Origin: Cristatella mucedo
Taxonomy: Eukaryota > Bryozoa > Phylactolaemata > Cristatellidae
Length of the DNA stretch: 64,000 bases
Assembly: GCA_009760855.2 (NCBI GenBank)
Contig: WPIO01000067.1
Span: 1,584,501 to 1,648,500, forward strand
Direction of reading: 5' to 3'
Shown: positions 42,260 to 62,865 of the stretch, piece after piece
Numbering within the stretch: the first letter of the stretch is position 1
How the letters are laid out: the number at the start of each line of letters is the position of its first letter
Made by a program: the position numbers and the translations under genes
Notes under the pieces: model-generated
Database searches by the model: none
What the model was told of the DNA's origin: nothing
Seen by the model: only the letters and a program-made list of their open reading frames with translations

Positions 42260-42870
42260 CCTCCGCATGGCGCTAGCTGTTTACGACTTGGAGCGCCGTC
42301 CTTGACCGCCACGCGGCCTTCAACGACCGCCGCTGCGCTGGACCGGCAAAATCGGGGTCGGCGGCTCCGCGCGTGCTGACCGCCGGCCGATCAGAGGCGC
42401 TCGGTCTCAGAGCAGCGGTCGCTCGCCGTCTCTCGACTTTCAGCTCGCGGGCGTAGTCGATTCGTTTCGCCTCTTATCGAAACCATTCTTCCGAGACGCG
42501 CGAGCGCGCGCGAGCGCGCGTCCCCTGCCGGGCCAGTTACGAAAACTCACCGCTGGCTCGGCGAGGCAAGCCGCGCCGCTTGTACGTACGGCTCTCGCGG
42601 TCGCCCGATCTCCTCCTTCCTCGGTCCGCCGAGCGTTGCAGTAGTTGCCAGAGCGTTGCAGCAGTCCGCCGTTGCAGCGCAAGCGTGCTGGTAGCGGCAA
42701 CGCATCGAGTCGCTAAAAATCACCGCTGCATCGGCGTCCCCATCCGCGCATCTGCGGTCGCGCGCCGATGCGCGCTATTACAGCTCGTGCGCTCACTCTC
42801 GTACGGCGGGGCTCGAGCGTCCTTCTGCTGGCCGCTACACCACTCGCGCGACATGCAACGGTCACTGGGC
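42260..42870 (-). promoter_or_regulatory. CpG-rich candidate HECA promoter and 5' UTR exon
   Basis: This is a CpG-dense block just upstream of the HECA start on the minus strand. CCAGCG followed by GTGAGT (complement of 42545-42550) is a strong donor that could join a noncoding exon (about 42551-42850) to the acceptor ahead of HECA coding exon 1. The coordinates are approximate and no transcript evidence is available. Confidence 0.4.
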
Positions 42871-42904
42871 GCTACTGGAAACGCGAAGGATGCAGCTAAA
42901 TAAT

Positions 42905-43875
42905 GATAGTAATAGCATTAATAATGTTGAAATTTGTACAGAGCCCTCGAAGAGCTTACTCTTTTACGTGCACTTTTAAAAATCGCTGCAAAAGAAGCGT
43001 GATAAGAACGTTTAGCGGTAGCACGCTCGATGTCAACAAGCTTAACCTAGTTAAGAGACGGCATGCACAGTCAGGGTCAATGCGCTAACATGGTTAGTGG
43101 CAGCAAGCACAGCGTCTGCGTGCGAAAGCACATAAAGGACATGGATCACATGGACCGCTACTTGCTGCGACAAATAGATGCGTTTACGGCATCTTTTTAA
43201 ACATTAAGTCAGGGGATGTCGTGACGTGTCTTGTGTGAGTCCCAGGTTTTAGGAGCATGCAAACTAAAGGCTCCAAAGCTTTTGAGGTTCGTACGAGGTA
43301 CGAGGCTAAACAATTTGAATCAGAAAAGCTGGTGGTGCGATGCATCGTACCTCGTGAGGTAGTAGATCGTATAGGTAGGCTGGAGTCAAAGAAGGAAGAG
43401 ACCTAAAAATCCGTGATGGAACCTTGAAGACTATCTCCTGCTTGACATGTATCCAGTGCAGGTCGGCGAGAAGTGTTGCAATCTGGCAACTGCAACGCTC
43501 ACGACAGACAAGCCTGGCTTCGCAGTTTTGCACCTGCTGTTGGCACCTACCTGATTGCACATGCCGGTAGACCAGCAAGCAATGAGTTGCAGAAGTCGCG
43601 ACGGGATGTCACACATGCATGGACAATTTCTATGTAGTAGCCCTGTCTAAGCAGCCCAAATTTTTTGCAACGCTGTCTAGCTGATTGCAGGCAAACTTGA
43701 CTGTGGAGCAATGAGGTCATATAGTGCAAGGTCACTTTGGACACCCAGATTTCGAGCAGATGCAACAGGAGATACGCCGGCAGAGACGATTTAGAGCGTT
43801 AGGTTTTCACTTTCCGAATCACTCTTGGTTTGCGCATAACTAGTAAGTTAGTTTTATCATCATTCAATTTTTTTT
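42905..43875 (-). mobile_element. CR1/L2-like LINE family A, long 3' copy
   Basis: On the minus strand it encodes VHACVTSRRDFCNSLLAGLP and RSLPSLTPAYLYDLLPHEVR in broken frames. The tail lies at the low-coordinate end near 42905-42985. It sits upstream of the HECA CpG block. Confidence 0.8.
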
Positions 43876-44249
43876 AAATATTGCCATCCGTGCGGATGTC
43901 AGCAATACAGGCAGTAAGGGCGTTAAGAGAATTCGACGTGCAGTTTTGGGGGCATTTGCATGCTGCAAATCCGAACCCGAATGATCTTAGGCAAGACGTA
44001 CGAGCACTATTTACGTAGAAGACCTGTCGCCGATTAAGCACCGACATCTCAATAGCCGCAGGACCTGACGCCGCCTGGAGTCGGAAACGCCAGTTTTTCT
44101 ACCTGCGACGGACTAATCTAGAAATGGCGCCGCGATCGCCAACTGCCAGCCGTGCGCATTAAGCAAGCCGCCGGCTGTATTTAAATCTTCCACACCCCCA
44201 CACCGCCGCACCTACAAGGGTCGAGGTTATGCATGGGTAGACCATCAAT

Positions 44250-44325
44250 CGCACTAACTGTAAAGCGCGTAGAAAGAGATCGATTTCTCCGAGGACGCTT
44301 TATCAATGTAATGTAATGTATCTCC
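44250..44325 (+). mobile_element. LINE family A tail fragment
   Basis: AACTGTAAAGCGCGTAGAAA and GGACGCTTTATCAATG, ending (ATGTA)n. It abuts a LINE family B copy. Confidence 0.65.
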
Positions 44326-44590
44326 ATCTGTAACTCCACAAAGTCATAAAGACCATGTGAGTGTTACGCAGGAGAGTTTTGTCTAGCGCACTCACAGCCT
44401 AAGTGGCTTTCGGTACGCATTCGGTAGCCAACAGACTTCGTTTCACGCAACAATGAGAAAGTGGGAAGCATAGCAGAGTCAGGAGAGCAAATGAAGTAGC
44501 GAGTAGCATGGAAGTAACAGCTCAGGACAGCTTACAAGGATGAGCCACGGTCGGCAGCAAAAGAGTAGTTGTCGTTGCGTAAGACATCAA
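44322..44590 (-). mobile_element. LINE family B 3' region
   Basis: TCTCCATCTGTAACTCCACA AAG...GTGTTACGCAGGAGAGTTTTG matches the copies at 14330 and 63535. Confidence 0.8.
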
Positions 44591-45388
44591 GTGTATTATT
44601 ATCATCATTATTAGTAGTAGTAGTAACTCCAGGAGGCCCGAGAGTAATGCTGTCTCGAAGTACTTTTCCGAGCCTCCTCGGCTAGACCAAGGGCGTAAGA
44701 GACGGGTGTGTGGGCTAAAGCCCGCCCCGCTCCGATTGGTCAGGCTGAAGGTCGAACAGTTCTAACCGAAGCTGCAGCCAATCCAGCGTCCTCGGGGCGA
44801 CACTAAAATGGCTGCTAGAGCTGCATGCATTCGGCACATCCACTCAGAGTTGGCATCTCCACAGCGGAACATCGTTATTTTGCAAGAATTTAATAAAATT
44901 ACCAAGATTAAAGTAATAGTTATTCATTTAATAAAATAAACACTCACTATTGAGCGACTACGTAGCGGCTAGTCGCGTTCAGTGTCCGTATTCTGCCTAA
45001 GTACATGATTAATTTGCGAGGCAAATCATATTTTTACTGTCTTCTAAGTAGGCGATTCTCATTGGACAAATCTAAAGAAGCATGCCGAGTCGCTCGGTGC
45101 AAAAAACTTTTTCCAGTTTAACAAACAGCAAAGAGAACAATTGGGTAAAATTATAGTTAAAACGCAATTTAGAGTTACTTGCGAGACTTTCCTAGCAGAA
45201 TTCTTTCACCTAGTATTGCCCCCCCCCCCGCTGAAGTCGAGAACTGCAGCTCTCCATAGCAAAATCAGGCCTGCGTTCTTTGGCTCGATCTGTTACTACT
45301 GTGCCATGTTCAATGCCATCTGTCGCACGACGGAATAACAGAACACTTTTGCCTACGAGATATACAGGATATCGACTGCACGCTTACA

Positions 45389-45403
45389 GCGGAAGTGACG
45401 TCA
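45389..45403 (+). promoter_or_regulatory. ETS-CRE composite element
   Basis: GCGGAAGTGACGTCA joins an ETS core (CGGAAGTG) to a consensus CRE (TGACGTCA). This arrangement is typical of core promoters of broadly expressed animal genes. It lies about 240 bp upstream of the candidate start codon at 45644. Confidence 0.5.
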
Positions 45404-45643
45404 ATTCAGTCCTCATAACATCCTCCTTTTCTCGGTCTTGACCGAAAATATTCGATGTCTTGCGAACATACATTGCCAAGAGCGGTGAGGCAGCGGTGCA
45501 CAGCCATTTTTCTTATTAACATCGGGATGGGCGCGAGCGAACTTTGATTGCTGCGCCACAGGATTCCGTAGGGATTTCTCCGAAAGCTTACGATAGCATT
45601 CGCTTTATTCAGCTCGGAATGCTACTGGCAATCCTCAGTCGAC

Positions 45644-45749
45644 ATGGCTGACCCGCCTGGTCCGTTAGCCGATGGCAATACGCTGTCAAACTCTCCGTCT
45701 CGCATTCGATCAGGCAGGGCGCCGACTTTCAAATCGTTGCGCGCTGGAC
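45644..45749 (+). CDS. Candidate first coding exon of an unidentified gene
   Basis: The ATG in CGACATGGCTG has a good context (A at -3, G at +4) and is followed by 35 codons and a GTAAGC donor at 45750, leaving at phase 1. It encodes MADPPGPLADGNTLSNSPSR and ends RAPTFKSLRAG. I do not recognise the family, and no downstream exon was assembled. The frame stays open to 46063, so an unspliced 139-residue protein is an alternative. A composite ETS-CRE site upstream supports a promoter here. Confidence 0.38.
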
Positions 45750-46063
45750 GTAAGCATGCTCGGCGGAGACAGCAGGCAGGAAATCGTCACTTTGCCAACG
45801 GTCTGCGCTCGTGCCTGACTCACTCTCTGCATCACGTGACCGACCGCTGGAGATCGCTGCGTGTGCCATCGTTGCTGCGACGCCGGCGGATGGCCTGCGC
45901 ACGGCGAGCAGCGCGGTCCTACTCGTTTATGACCGCGCTGCTCAACGTGAAAGAGCGTGAAATTGCCTGGCTTCAGAAAAAATTACCCCGAGCTTCTTTG
46001 CACGCAGGCACAAAGCTGTCCGGCCGCTCGACTGACTCCGAAAGCTTGAAACGGTCTTGGTGA

Positions 46064-47050
46064 AACAGCAGCGACCGGGGCACGTTGAGATGCATTACAT
46101 CGCCCGCTTACTGGCCGCCATTTGTCGGGGACTCATTCGCCGATTTGTGCGGGGAATGCTCGACGCCAGACGCTAGCGGCTCATTTTCGGATCAGCTTCT
46201 TGCTGCTTCGCGAAAGTTTACTGACATTTCTTTGTTCAGCGAATCGACGTGAACGTCGCTTTGAGCCGAGCGAGATGACTCTGGCGAGTGAAGAGACATG
46301 AAATGGGTAGGGCGGGGTGTGCCGGCGGAAGGCGTCAGCGGAAGCGTCGAAGTTGCGTATAGGGTCGCGCCGAGAAACACTAAAACACGTATGCAATTTA
46401 CTGTAGTTAAAAATTATATTTCAATAGAAAAAGAGCAAAAGTGAGAAATCACACAAGCTACAAGTGAAAGAGTACCAAGCTTTCGAGAGCGATGGGTGGA
46501 GAATATAAAAGACCGAGGTCAAGGTGAATGCATTTATTTGATAACCGATGTCGCGGGCTCGAGCCCTGCGGCATATGTGAGGCGCCTGCAAAGAGAAAAG
46601 GTTCCTTAGGGCGTTATGCGGATGAATTACATTTTTTATATTATGACAGAAAAGCGCATAGCGTGTAAGCGAAACTGTCGCTGACAGCAGTGCAGAGTAA
46701 AAGAACAATCCAGAAATCCGCCCAGCTTCTCAATCAGCCGAAACTCATTGACTGCGGAGCTTTTATCAAAATCGACACCAAAAAAATGTTTCTTTTCATT
46801 TTTCCATTTTCCATGTAAATAATTTGCGACAGCGAGAAGGAGCTGTAAGATTGCACGCTGTAGGACACTGGCTCACCAGCCAGGTTGGCGAACTCTCAGA
46901 CCTACCTTCTGAAGCAAAGCTTGACGTTTTCCGCGATATTTAAGGTGTACAGGCAAGAAACGCCCCGAGTGACGCCGCCGAAGCTTTTCGTTGTCAGCAC
47001 TTTTTTTTAATTCATTTTGTTTGTTTGTGTGGCACCGCTCCCCCAAGCCT
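46064..47050. other. Unassigned stretch
   Basis: A 49-codon frame ending at 46179 (...MHYIARLLAAICRGLIRRFV) has no recognised family. A SINE lies at 46510-46645. Nothing else is supported. Confidence 0.4.
46510..46645 (+). mobile_element. tRNA-derived SINE, family 2
   Basis: GTCGCGGGCTCGAGCCCTGC is followed by GTGAGGCGCCTGCAAAGAGA and TTAGGGCGTTATGCGGATGA. The 5' part is diverged. Confidence 0.75.
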
Positions 47051-47051
47051 G

Positions 47052-47253
<202 letters not shown>

Positions 47254-47399
47254 AGAGCAATGGAGGTGGGGTCGAGGGTCAGCTCTGCGGATCCCTACTA
47301 GGATGTAATCGTGCAGGCTTGCAATGAGTAAAGAAAATCCGATCGCCCGTATCCACTGAGGCGTGCGCAAACGCGCGTGAGCGCGTGTTATCTATGGAT

Positions 47400-47580
47400 T
47401 AGCCATGCCTACGGTTAGGCCCACAGTGGTGAAGGTGCTTGAATTTGGTGATGAAGTCAGGATAGTCATCTTTGGCGACCGAGGTCAGCGACTCGAGCCC
47501 TGCGGCACGTGCGAAGCGCCCGGATGAAGATTCATTTTTCGTAGGGGTGCTATACAAATGATTTATGTAATTTCATGCTA
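47400..47580 (+). mobile_element. tRNA-derived SINE, family 2
   Basis: GACCGAGGTCAGCGACTCGA then GCCCTGCGGCACGTGCGAAG, and GGGGTGCTATACAAATGATT at the end. Confidence 0.75.
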
Positions 47581-47878
47581 CCATGCCCTTGTCAGGCGAC
47601 TGCCGACACTGCGGCGATGGATGCCCAGCGCGTGTGCGCCAGTCGGCCTGCGGACCGCTTTCGAGTCATCAGCGGCTGCCCGCCGACGCTTAGATAGAGC
47701 TTAGCTGTCTACTGCTACCGGCCTCGGGCGTCCTTCGGTGAGAGGCCAGAGACGACTGACGTCGAGCGGTGAGAGCGGCGTTCACGCGTTCGGACGCAAA
47801 ATTGGATGACTTCCGTTGGATGCGATCTAGCGTCAGAGTTGGCTTTGCTCAGCAGGTGAAGCACTTTTGTCCACTCTC

Positions 47879-47941
<63 letters not shown>

Positions 47942-47986
47942 CTCTCTCTTTCTCACCTTGTCTCTCTCTCTCACTCTGTCTCTCCC
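47879..47986. repeat. (CT)n microsatellite
   Basis: CT tract with CTCG and CTTT interruptions. Confidence 0.97.
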
Positions 47987-48119
47987 TATCTCAATAATTA
48001 TCTCCTCGTGATTCGAATGTCTTCTTCGTATTTCACGCGAGCGAAATACCGCAAGCGTAGCCGCACCGCTTCGGTGTCCGAGGGCCTTTTTATCCGAGGG
48101 CCTTTTCAACCTGTTCCTC

Positions 48120-48150
48120 GAAATCTTTCCCGAGACACGGGAAAGATTTC
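48120..48150. repeat. Perfect 13-bp hairpin
   Basis: GAAATCTTTCCCG and CGGGAAAGATTTC are separated by AGACA. Just upstream the block TCCGAGGGCCTTTT is directly repeated (48077-48090, 48093-48106). Confidence 0.9.
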
Positions 48151-48394
48151 CAATCGATGATTTTAGCAACCTTGTCAGCCACATCGGCTAGCCGTCGTAC
48201 TAGAGTGGCAAGTTGCGATGGATGAATTCGAGTCTGGCGAAGCGAGAATCAAACGAAGCCACGCCCACGGAGCCAGACCGACAGAAGGAGCGCTCGGCAC
48301 AGCTCTGAGCATGCGCATGAGGCATTTGAAATTTGCTCTCAAGTTCTGTCTCGGTTATTGCTATTCCATTTTGGCTGGGCTACCGAAAAAAGCC

Positions 48395-48985
48395 ACCAGG
48401 CCACTGCTGCGGGAGATGAATGTGGCTGAAAAAAGTTATTAAACGAATCTTAGAGGTTTGACCATGTATTTCCTTTGCTTAAGGAGCTAGAATGACTTCC
48501 GAGCGATCAACGGATAGAGAGCAAGGTTCTTACGCAGACCCACAAGGCCCGCTACGGCTACGGCTTAGCTCCTCCATACCTAGCTGAACTGCTGCATCAA
48601 TTTCAGTCTCCTCGGGCCCTCAGGTTCTGCATGGACATTAAACTATGTGCTCCATTCCTTTCCTGAAGACCCTTAGCGACAGAAGCCTTAGCTCTGCAGG
48701 CTTTATACTGCGAAACTCACTTCCGCAATTCTTACGCAATGACACATACTCTCCTGCTGCCAGCTACGGCACGACCTTTCCAGCCGTCCTGCACTGCTAC
48801 TTCTATGCTACTCACTATTTCAGCTGCCCTCCTGACTCAGCTATGCTTCTCACTATAGCTTTGTTGAGTGAGATGAAGTTTGTGGGCTGCCGAATGCGAA
48901 CGGGCTGTGGGTTCGCAATAAAAAAGTTCTCATGCGTAACACCCACACAGTCTTTGTGACTTTGTCGAGTCGCAAAGACGGAGCT
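48395..48985 (+). mobile_element. LINE family B 3' region, longest copy
   Basis: It encodes YGYGLAPPYLAELLHQFQSP, then SSAGFILRNSLPQFLRNDTY and MRTGCGFAIKKFSCVTP. Frames are broken by stops. This is a second CR1-like lineage, distinct from family A. Confidence 0.8.
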
Positions 48986-49090
48986 GCGTTAAATAGCCAA
49001 CTTCCTTAGCGCACCTGCATCGACCATTTATACACCCGATTTTCATCACGGGACCGAGCATAAATACGCACCAAAGGGCAAGGTCGTAAG

Positions 49091-49133
49091 CAGACGTTGC
49101 CGCCGCGAAAGCTTTGCCCGGCGGCAACGTCTG
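49091..49133. repeat. Perfect 14-bp inverted repeat in CpG block
   Basis: CAGACGTTGCCGCC (49091-49104) and GGCGGCAACGTCTG (49120-49133) flank a 15-nt loop that contains the palindrome AAAGCTTT. Confidence 0.92.
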
Positions 49134-49453
49134 ACGCGGGACTAGCGCAGCAGACGGCGACGAACTGCTGGTCGCCCGGCGGCGACGGCGTCCGGCGATC
49201 GCGGCACGCGTCGCAGCCGAGTTGCGCTTGAAGTGCGAGCGTCACCTCGGTGACCCGGGCGAAGGTCGCGCGTACACGCGCGCGCTGAGCTCGACGAAAG
49301 ACTCGAAAAGTCGCAGGTGCGGCGCTATTTTCGACCGCGGGTACTCCGACCGACCCGCGCCGCGCCCCGCCGCAAGCGCGCGGCACGATTCTGCTGACGG
49401 AGCAAAAGACGGCAACGTCAGAGTGAGCGCTGCGTCTTACGTCACTTGAGAAA

Positions 49454-49520
49454 ATGCGCCGGCTGTTTAAAAAGAAAAGTGCCTTTGCTTTGCCGGGGTC
49501 GGATGGTAGCGACCTCACCG
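49454..49520 (+). CDS. Candidate first coding exon of an unidentified gene
   Basis: The ATG at 49454 (AAAATGC) is followed by 22 codons and a GTATGC donor, leaving at phase 1. It encodes MRRLFKKKSAFALPGSDGSD and LTG. It sits in a CpG-rich block just after TTACGTCA, a CRE-like site. The product is not recognised. If it is real, PFDN3 would lie downstream or inside one of its introns. Alternative open frames on the minus strand overlap it. Confidence 0.3.
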
Positions 49521-50248
49521 GTATGCCACCATGCGCGTCATTAGTTCTGGGAAAACCTTGACCCCTGCTGTCGGCTGGCGCGAGCGGGAGAGCCTGCGGG
49601 AGGCGGATTCGGTGGGCGGAGTCGGTCGGAGCCGGGCCGTGCCGTGCGAGGCTGCGGCTGCAGCACGACCGCTGCGCGGCAGCTGCGGCCGCCGCGGTCT
49701 CTCCGCTACGGCTCGCCTCGCGAGCGCGCGATTTTGTTCGCACGCAATTCCGAGCGCTAGTGCGTGCAGCGGCGGCGTCGGCGGCGGTCGGATTGGAAAA
49801 ACAGCTCGCGCGCGTTTCACTCTGTCATTCGGCGCGAACGAGAAGAGCGAGGTGAAAATCTCCGTCGCTGCGGCGGCGGCCGAAGCGACGGATCCGAAGC
49901 CGGCGCGAGGAGCAGCAGCGGCGGTCCGGCGGCGACGCTGCAGCAGGAAGCTCGGGCGAAGATCGTCGCAAGAGGTGAAGGTCGCTCAGGCGAAGCTCGT
50001 CGCCGCTGGCCGTCCGGACGAGCCGCCTCTTCGCGCCTCGCGCGGCAGCTCGTGCGGAGAGTGCACGCGAAGTGCGCGGATGGCGAGTCCCCGGGGCGAG
50101 GGCGGCGGGATAAGAGCGGCGCAGCTGCCGAGCGTCTAGCCGTCGTCGCCGCGACGAATCTCGCACACCAATCGCCGCCATTTCCATCTTTGCTGCCACG
50201 CCCTCCGCCCACAGGGCCCCCTTGCGAGCCGGCTGGCTCAGCCGACTC

Positions 50249-50291
<43 letters not shown>

Positions 50292-50504
50292 AAGTGATGC
50301 GGCTGCCCTTCGGCGGCGCCGCGAAGCTCAGTTGGTCCCGAATGTGTAACACCGACGGCCCACGTGAATCGCAGCAGATTCAGCATGACAGACTCTGTTT
50401 AATAGTGGCGCCAATGCCACCTACTGACAATGCCACCTACTTTCGCTTTGCCTTATATTCGCCTTCGATATAATATATATTCGAATATTTTTATATATAT
50501 ATTC

Positions 50505-50645
50505 ACCTTCGACCTTGGTTTCGAGATCGTGGGTTCGAATCCATCTGCGGGCAATCCTATATTGCCACTGCAAGCGGTAGTGATGGCCGTCAAGGCTCTT
50601 CTGTCGCTGTGTAAAAGGGGCTGTTAAATCAGCTTGTGTTTTTTA
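50505..50645 (+). mobile_element. tRNA-derived SINE, family 1, 5' truncated
   Basis: Box B GTGGGTTCGAATCC is followed by GCCACTGCAAGCGGTAGTGA, CTTCTGTCGCTGTG and GTTAAATCAGC. The box A half is missing. Confidence 0.82.
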
Positions 50646-50933
50646 TTTAAAGGGCGAGCCGACTCACGACTCCTGCGCAGCCAGGTCATGTGGCTGTAAG
50701 ATCGCAGAGTCTTGCTCGCTCGCGCGCCGCACGCGGAGGCCCGAGAGAAGTCATCCTCTCGAACGAGACGCAGCCGCGCATGGCGCCGGCTTTGGGCTCC
50801 TCTCAGCGCTCCATGCCGGCAGTCTGGACGCGGCGCTTCGTGGCCAGGAAGCGACCTGATCGGGGTACATCTGTAACGCCGAAGAAGAGCTGAACAAGCT
50901 GCGGATGATTGCATCGCATTGATGATGATTGAT

Positions 50934-51449
50934 TGATTGCTATATCAGGAGGCAAAACTTTCCCACTGTGCCTCTTTCTTTCACTCCTAGCATGCCACAC
51001 AGTGCCATGCACCACCGGCCTTTCTAACTTAACCCTAACCCTAGACCAGGTTCACCCCATTGCTCACTCATTTTCTTTGATGCATACTTTTGGTTTCATA
51101 ATTTTTTTACTTCCCACCTTTGGTCTATTTTTGAGATGCCAACTTGCTGGTCGGGCGTATCAAGTTCTGCCTAGTCTGCATTGCTCGTCTTTCTAGCGCA
51201 GGAGATAGCTAGCTCCTTGATCTCAGGGCACACCGATTTATTCACATTACAACAGATGGCGGCACAAACTTTTACTCTGCGTGTCACAGGTTGAACAGCT
51301 CTTCACGACCGCGATCACGTGGGTTCGAATCCTGCGGTCGAGCGATCCTTTATTGCCAACTGCAAGGGTGGTGACAGCCAATAAGGCTCTTCTGCCGCTA
51401 TACAGATGAGGCTGTTAAATCGGATAAGACTTTTTTGATGGCTCGGCGC
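50934..51449 (+). repeat. ~515-bp duplicated unit, copy 1 (inverted partner at 53871-54387)
   Basis: It runs from GCTATATCAGGAGGCAAAAC to TGATGGCTCGGCGC. By eye it matches the reverse complement of 53871-54387 with only about a dozen differences. It contains a tRNA-derived SINE at its right end (51295-51430) and a short TTAACCCTAACCCTAG motif. Confidence 0.95.
51295..51430 (+). mobile_element. tRNA-derived SINE, family 1, within inverted repeat copy 1
   Basis: GTGGGTTCGAATCCTGCGGT is followed by the body and GTTAAATCGG. It is shared with the inverted partner, so it inserted before the duplication. Confidence 0.85.
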
Positions 51450-51590
51450 TGTAGACATCTGCTTGGCGCAAGTCGGCAAGTCAAACGAATCTGCAAGTCG
51501 AACGAATGTGAAGTGCGCGAAAGCGGGACGCACGTCATTCCCGCTTTCGCCGCTTTTCGCGCGCTTCGACGCGTGGCGCTGTAGACATCT
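51445..51590. repeat. 16-bp direct repeat pair GGCGCTGTAGACATCT
   Basis: Exact copies lie at 51445-51460 and 51575-51590. The first straddles the right end of the inverted-repeat unit. Confidence 0.9.
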
Positions 51591-52024
51591 CTCGGATTAT
51601 TGCGTAACCTCTTTCTTCTCGCTTAGCGTGCGCAGGAAAGGACGCGCGATGCCGCGAGGCTTCGAAGATGGACGCCACCCGCACGATCGCTTTATGCACA
51701 GCACGCCGCATTCAACGAGCGCAAGGTGGGCAATCCGAATTCGCGTGCAATCGAGTCCCGGGGGCAGCGAGTTATCATCCCCGCCGCCGCCCCGCCCCCC
51801 TGCTCGCGGGCGAGCCCTGAGTAAGCCGCTTTCCACTGCACGCAGCCGCTGAACGAAGGCGCTTTGCGCAAAATGACGCGGTTAAAAATTACGCTCGATT
51901 AATAATTCCAGTTCCCGATGAACTTTCGCGGTCACTTACGCAGCAAGCTAGGCGAATACCGCGCGGTCGCAAACTGCCGCCGCTTCCGGCGTCATGTCCT
52001 CAACCTTGACCCAAACTCTCCAAC
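51450..52024 (+). promoter_or_regulatory. PFDN3 upstream region
   Basis: This GC-rich sequence lies directly upstream of the PFDN3 start. It carries E2F-like TTTCGCGC elements near 51555, a perfect 12-bp hairpin at 51517-51550 and a CTTCCG ETS-like core close to the gene. The assignment is by position and motif only. Confidence 0.4.
51517..51550. repeat. Perfect 12-bp hairpin upstream of PFDN3
   Basis: GCGAAAGCGGGA and TCCCGCTTTCGC flank CGCACGTCAT. The arms resemble E2F-type sequence and the loop contains CGTCA. Confidence 0.88.
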
Positions 52025-62163
<10,139 letters not shown>

Positions 62164-62323
62164 TTGCTGCTTTGTGCAGTGCTTTCAGCATTTCCTTTAT
62201 TTAGAGAATATTGAGAAATGCTGTCATGCCAGGTCATGCTGTATCCCATCTACTCGATGTTAAGCAACTTCAGTAGCTCAAGGCAGAGCATCTTGACTGC
62301 AGCCTAGAGTGTCTGTTTTCTTC

Positions 62324-62329
62324 ATTAAA
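62324..62329 (+). terminator. ATTAAA polyadenylation signal for PFDN3
   Basis: This common signal variant lies 161 bp past the PFDN3 stop. No AATAAA occurs nearer. Confidence 0.4.
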
Positions 62330-62719
62330 AGATCGTCCATCTCTCCAGTTGTGCTGCATTCTTCAGCGGCTCCGGCTGCCGAGGTTACTGCAGCAGTCCA
62401 CGCTAGCATAGGGAAACGCTTGCTTCTCTGGAGAAGGCCGTCGTGTTGCCTCAAGTCGACCTCAGGAGTTCATTGAGCTCGTCGATATCTGTCTGGACCG
62501 ATCACCTTGGGCCTGCTGACTAGTGCCAGCAACGGCAGCAGCAGTCTCTCTTGTGGAGGCTGCAGAGCTGCACGAGCGTGCAGCGTGAGCTTTATAGCCG
62601 TTTGTCAGCGGTTACCTGAAAGAACGTCCAGCGATGACGAGCTATGTGTGCTCTCTCACCGACCTGCCTGTATGCTCTCCTGTGTTGGCGATGGGAAAAT
62701 GGGGCTAACTGGCTGCTGG

Positions 62720-62865
62720 GTCTCAGGGCACTTCGCGACCGAGGTCTTGAGTTCGAACTTCCCCTCAACAGCAGGCAACTCTTCGTTGCCCACTGCGAGC
62801 CACAAGCGATAAAGCACTTCTGCCCGTTATGTAAATGAGGCCGTTGAATCGGCTGCTCGCATTCT
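62720..62865 (+). mobile_element. tRNA-derived SINE, family 1, downstream of PFDN3
   Basis: CTCAGGGCACTTCGCGACCG, box B variant GAGTTCGAACTTCC, then GTTGCCCACTGCGAGCC, CTTCTGCCCGTTATG and GTTGAATCGGC. Confidence 0.75.

Larger units (their letters stand above)
43876..45388. other. Intergenic stretch between HECA promoter and candidate gene
   Basis: Apart from the LINE A tail (44250-44325) and LINE B copy (44322-44590) I see no gene. The sequence becomes AT-rich at 44870-45200. Confidence 0.5.
49080..50330. promoter_or_regulatory. CpG-rich island-like block
   Basis: The block is dense in CpG and GCG repeats, with a (GGC)n run at 50250-50292. Many long open frames on both strands come from the composition alone. 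It may be a promoter for the candidate exon at 49454 or for a minus-strand gene not recognised here. Confidence 0.4.

Noticed and set aside
45750-46063. Unspliced 139-residue protein from the 45644 start
   Set aside because: A strong GTAAGC donor follows codon 35 and the later part has no recognised family. It is kept as an alternative, not as the main call.
49006-50386. Overlapping long open frames on both strands in the CpG block, including a minus-strand frame from ATGGAAATGGCGGCG
   Set aside because: High GC lowers stop frequency in all frames; no conserved motif is visible. The minus-strand start context is good, so it is only provisionally rejected.
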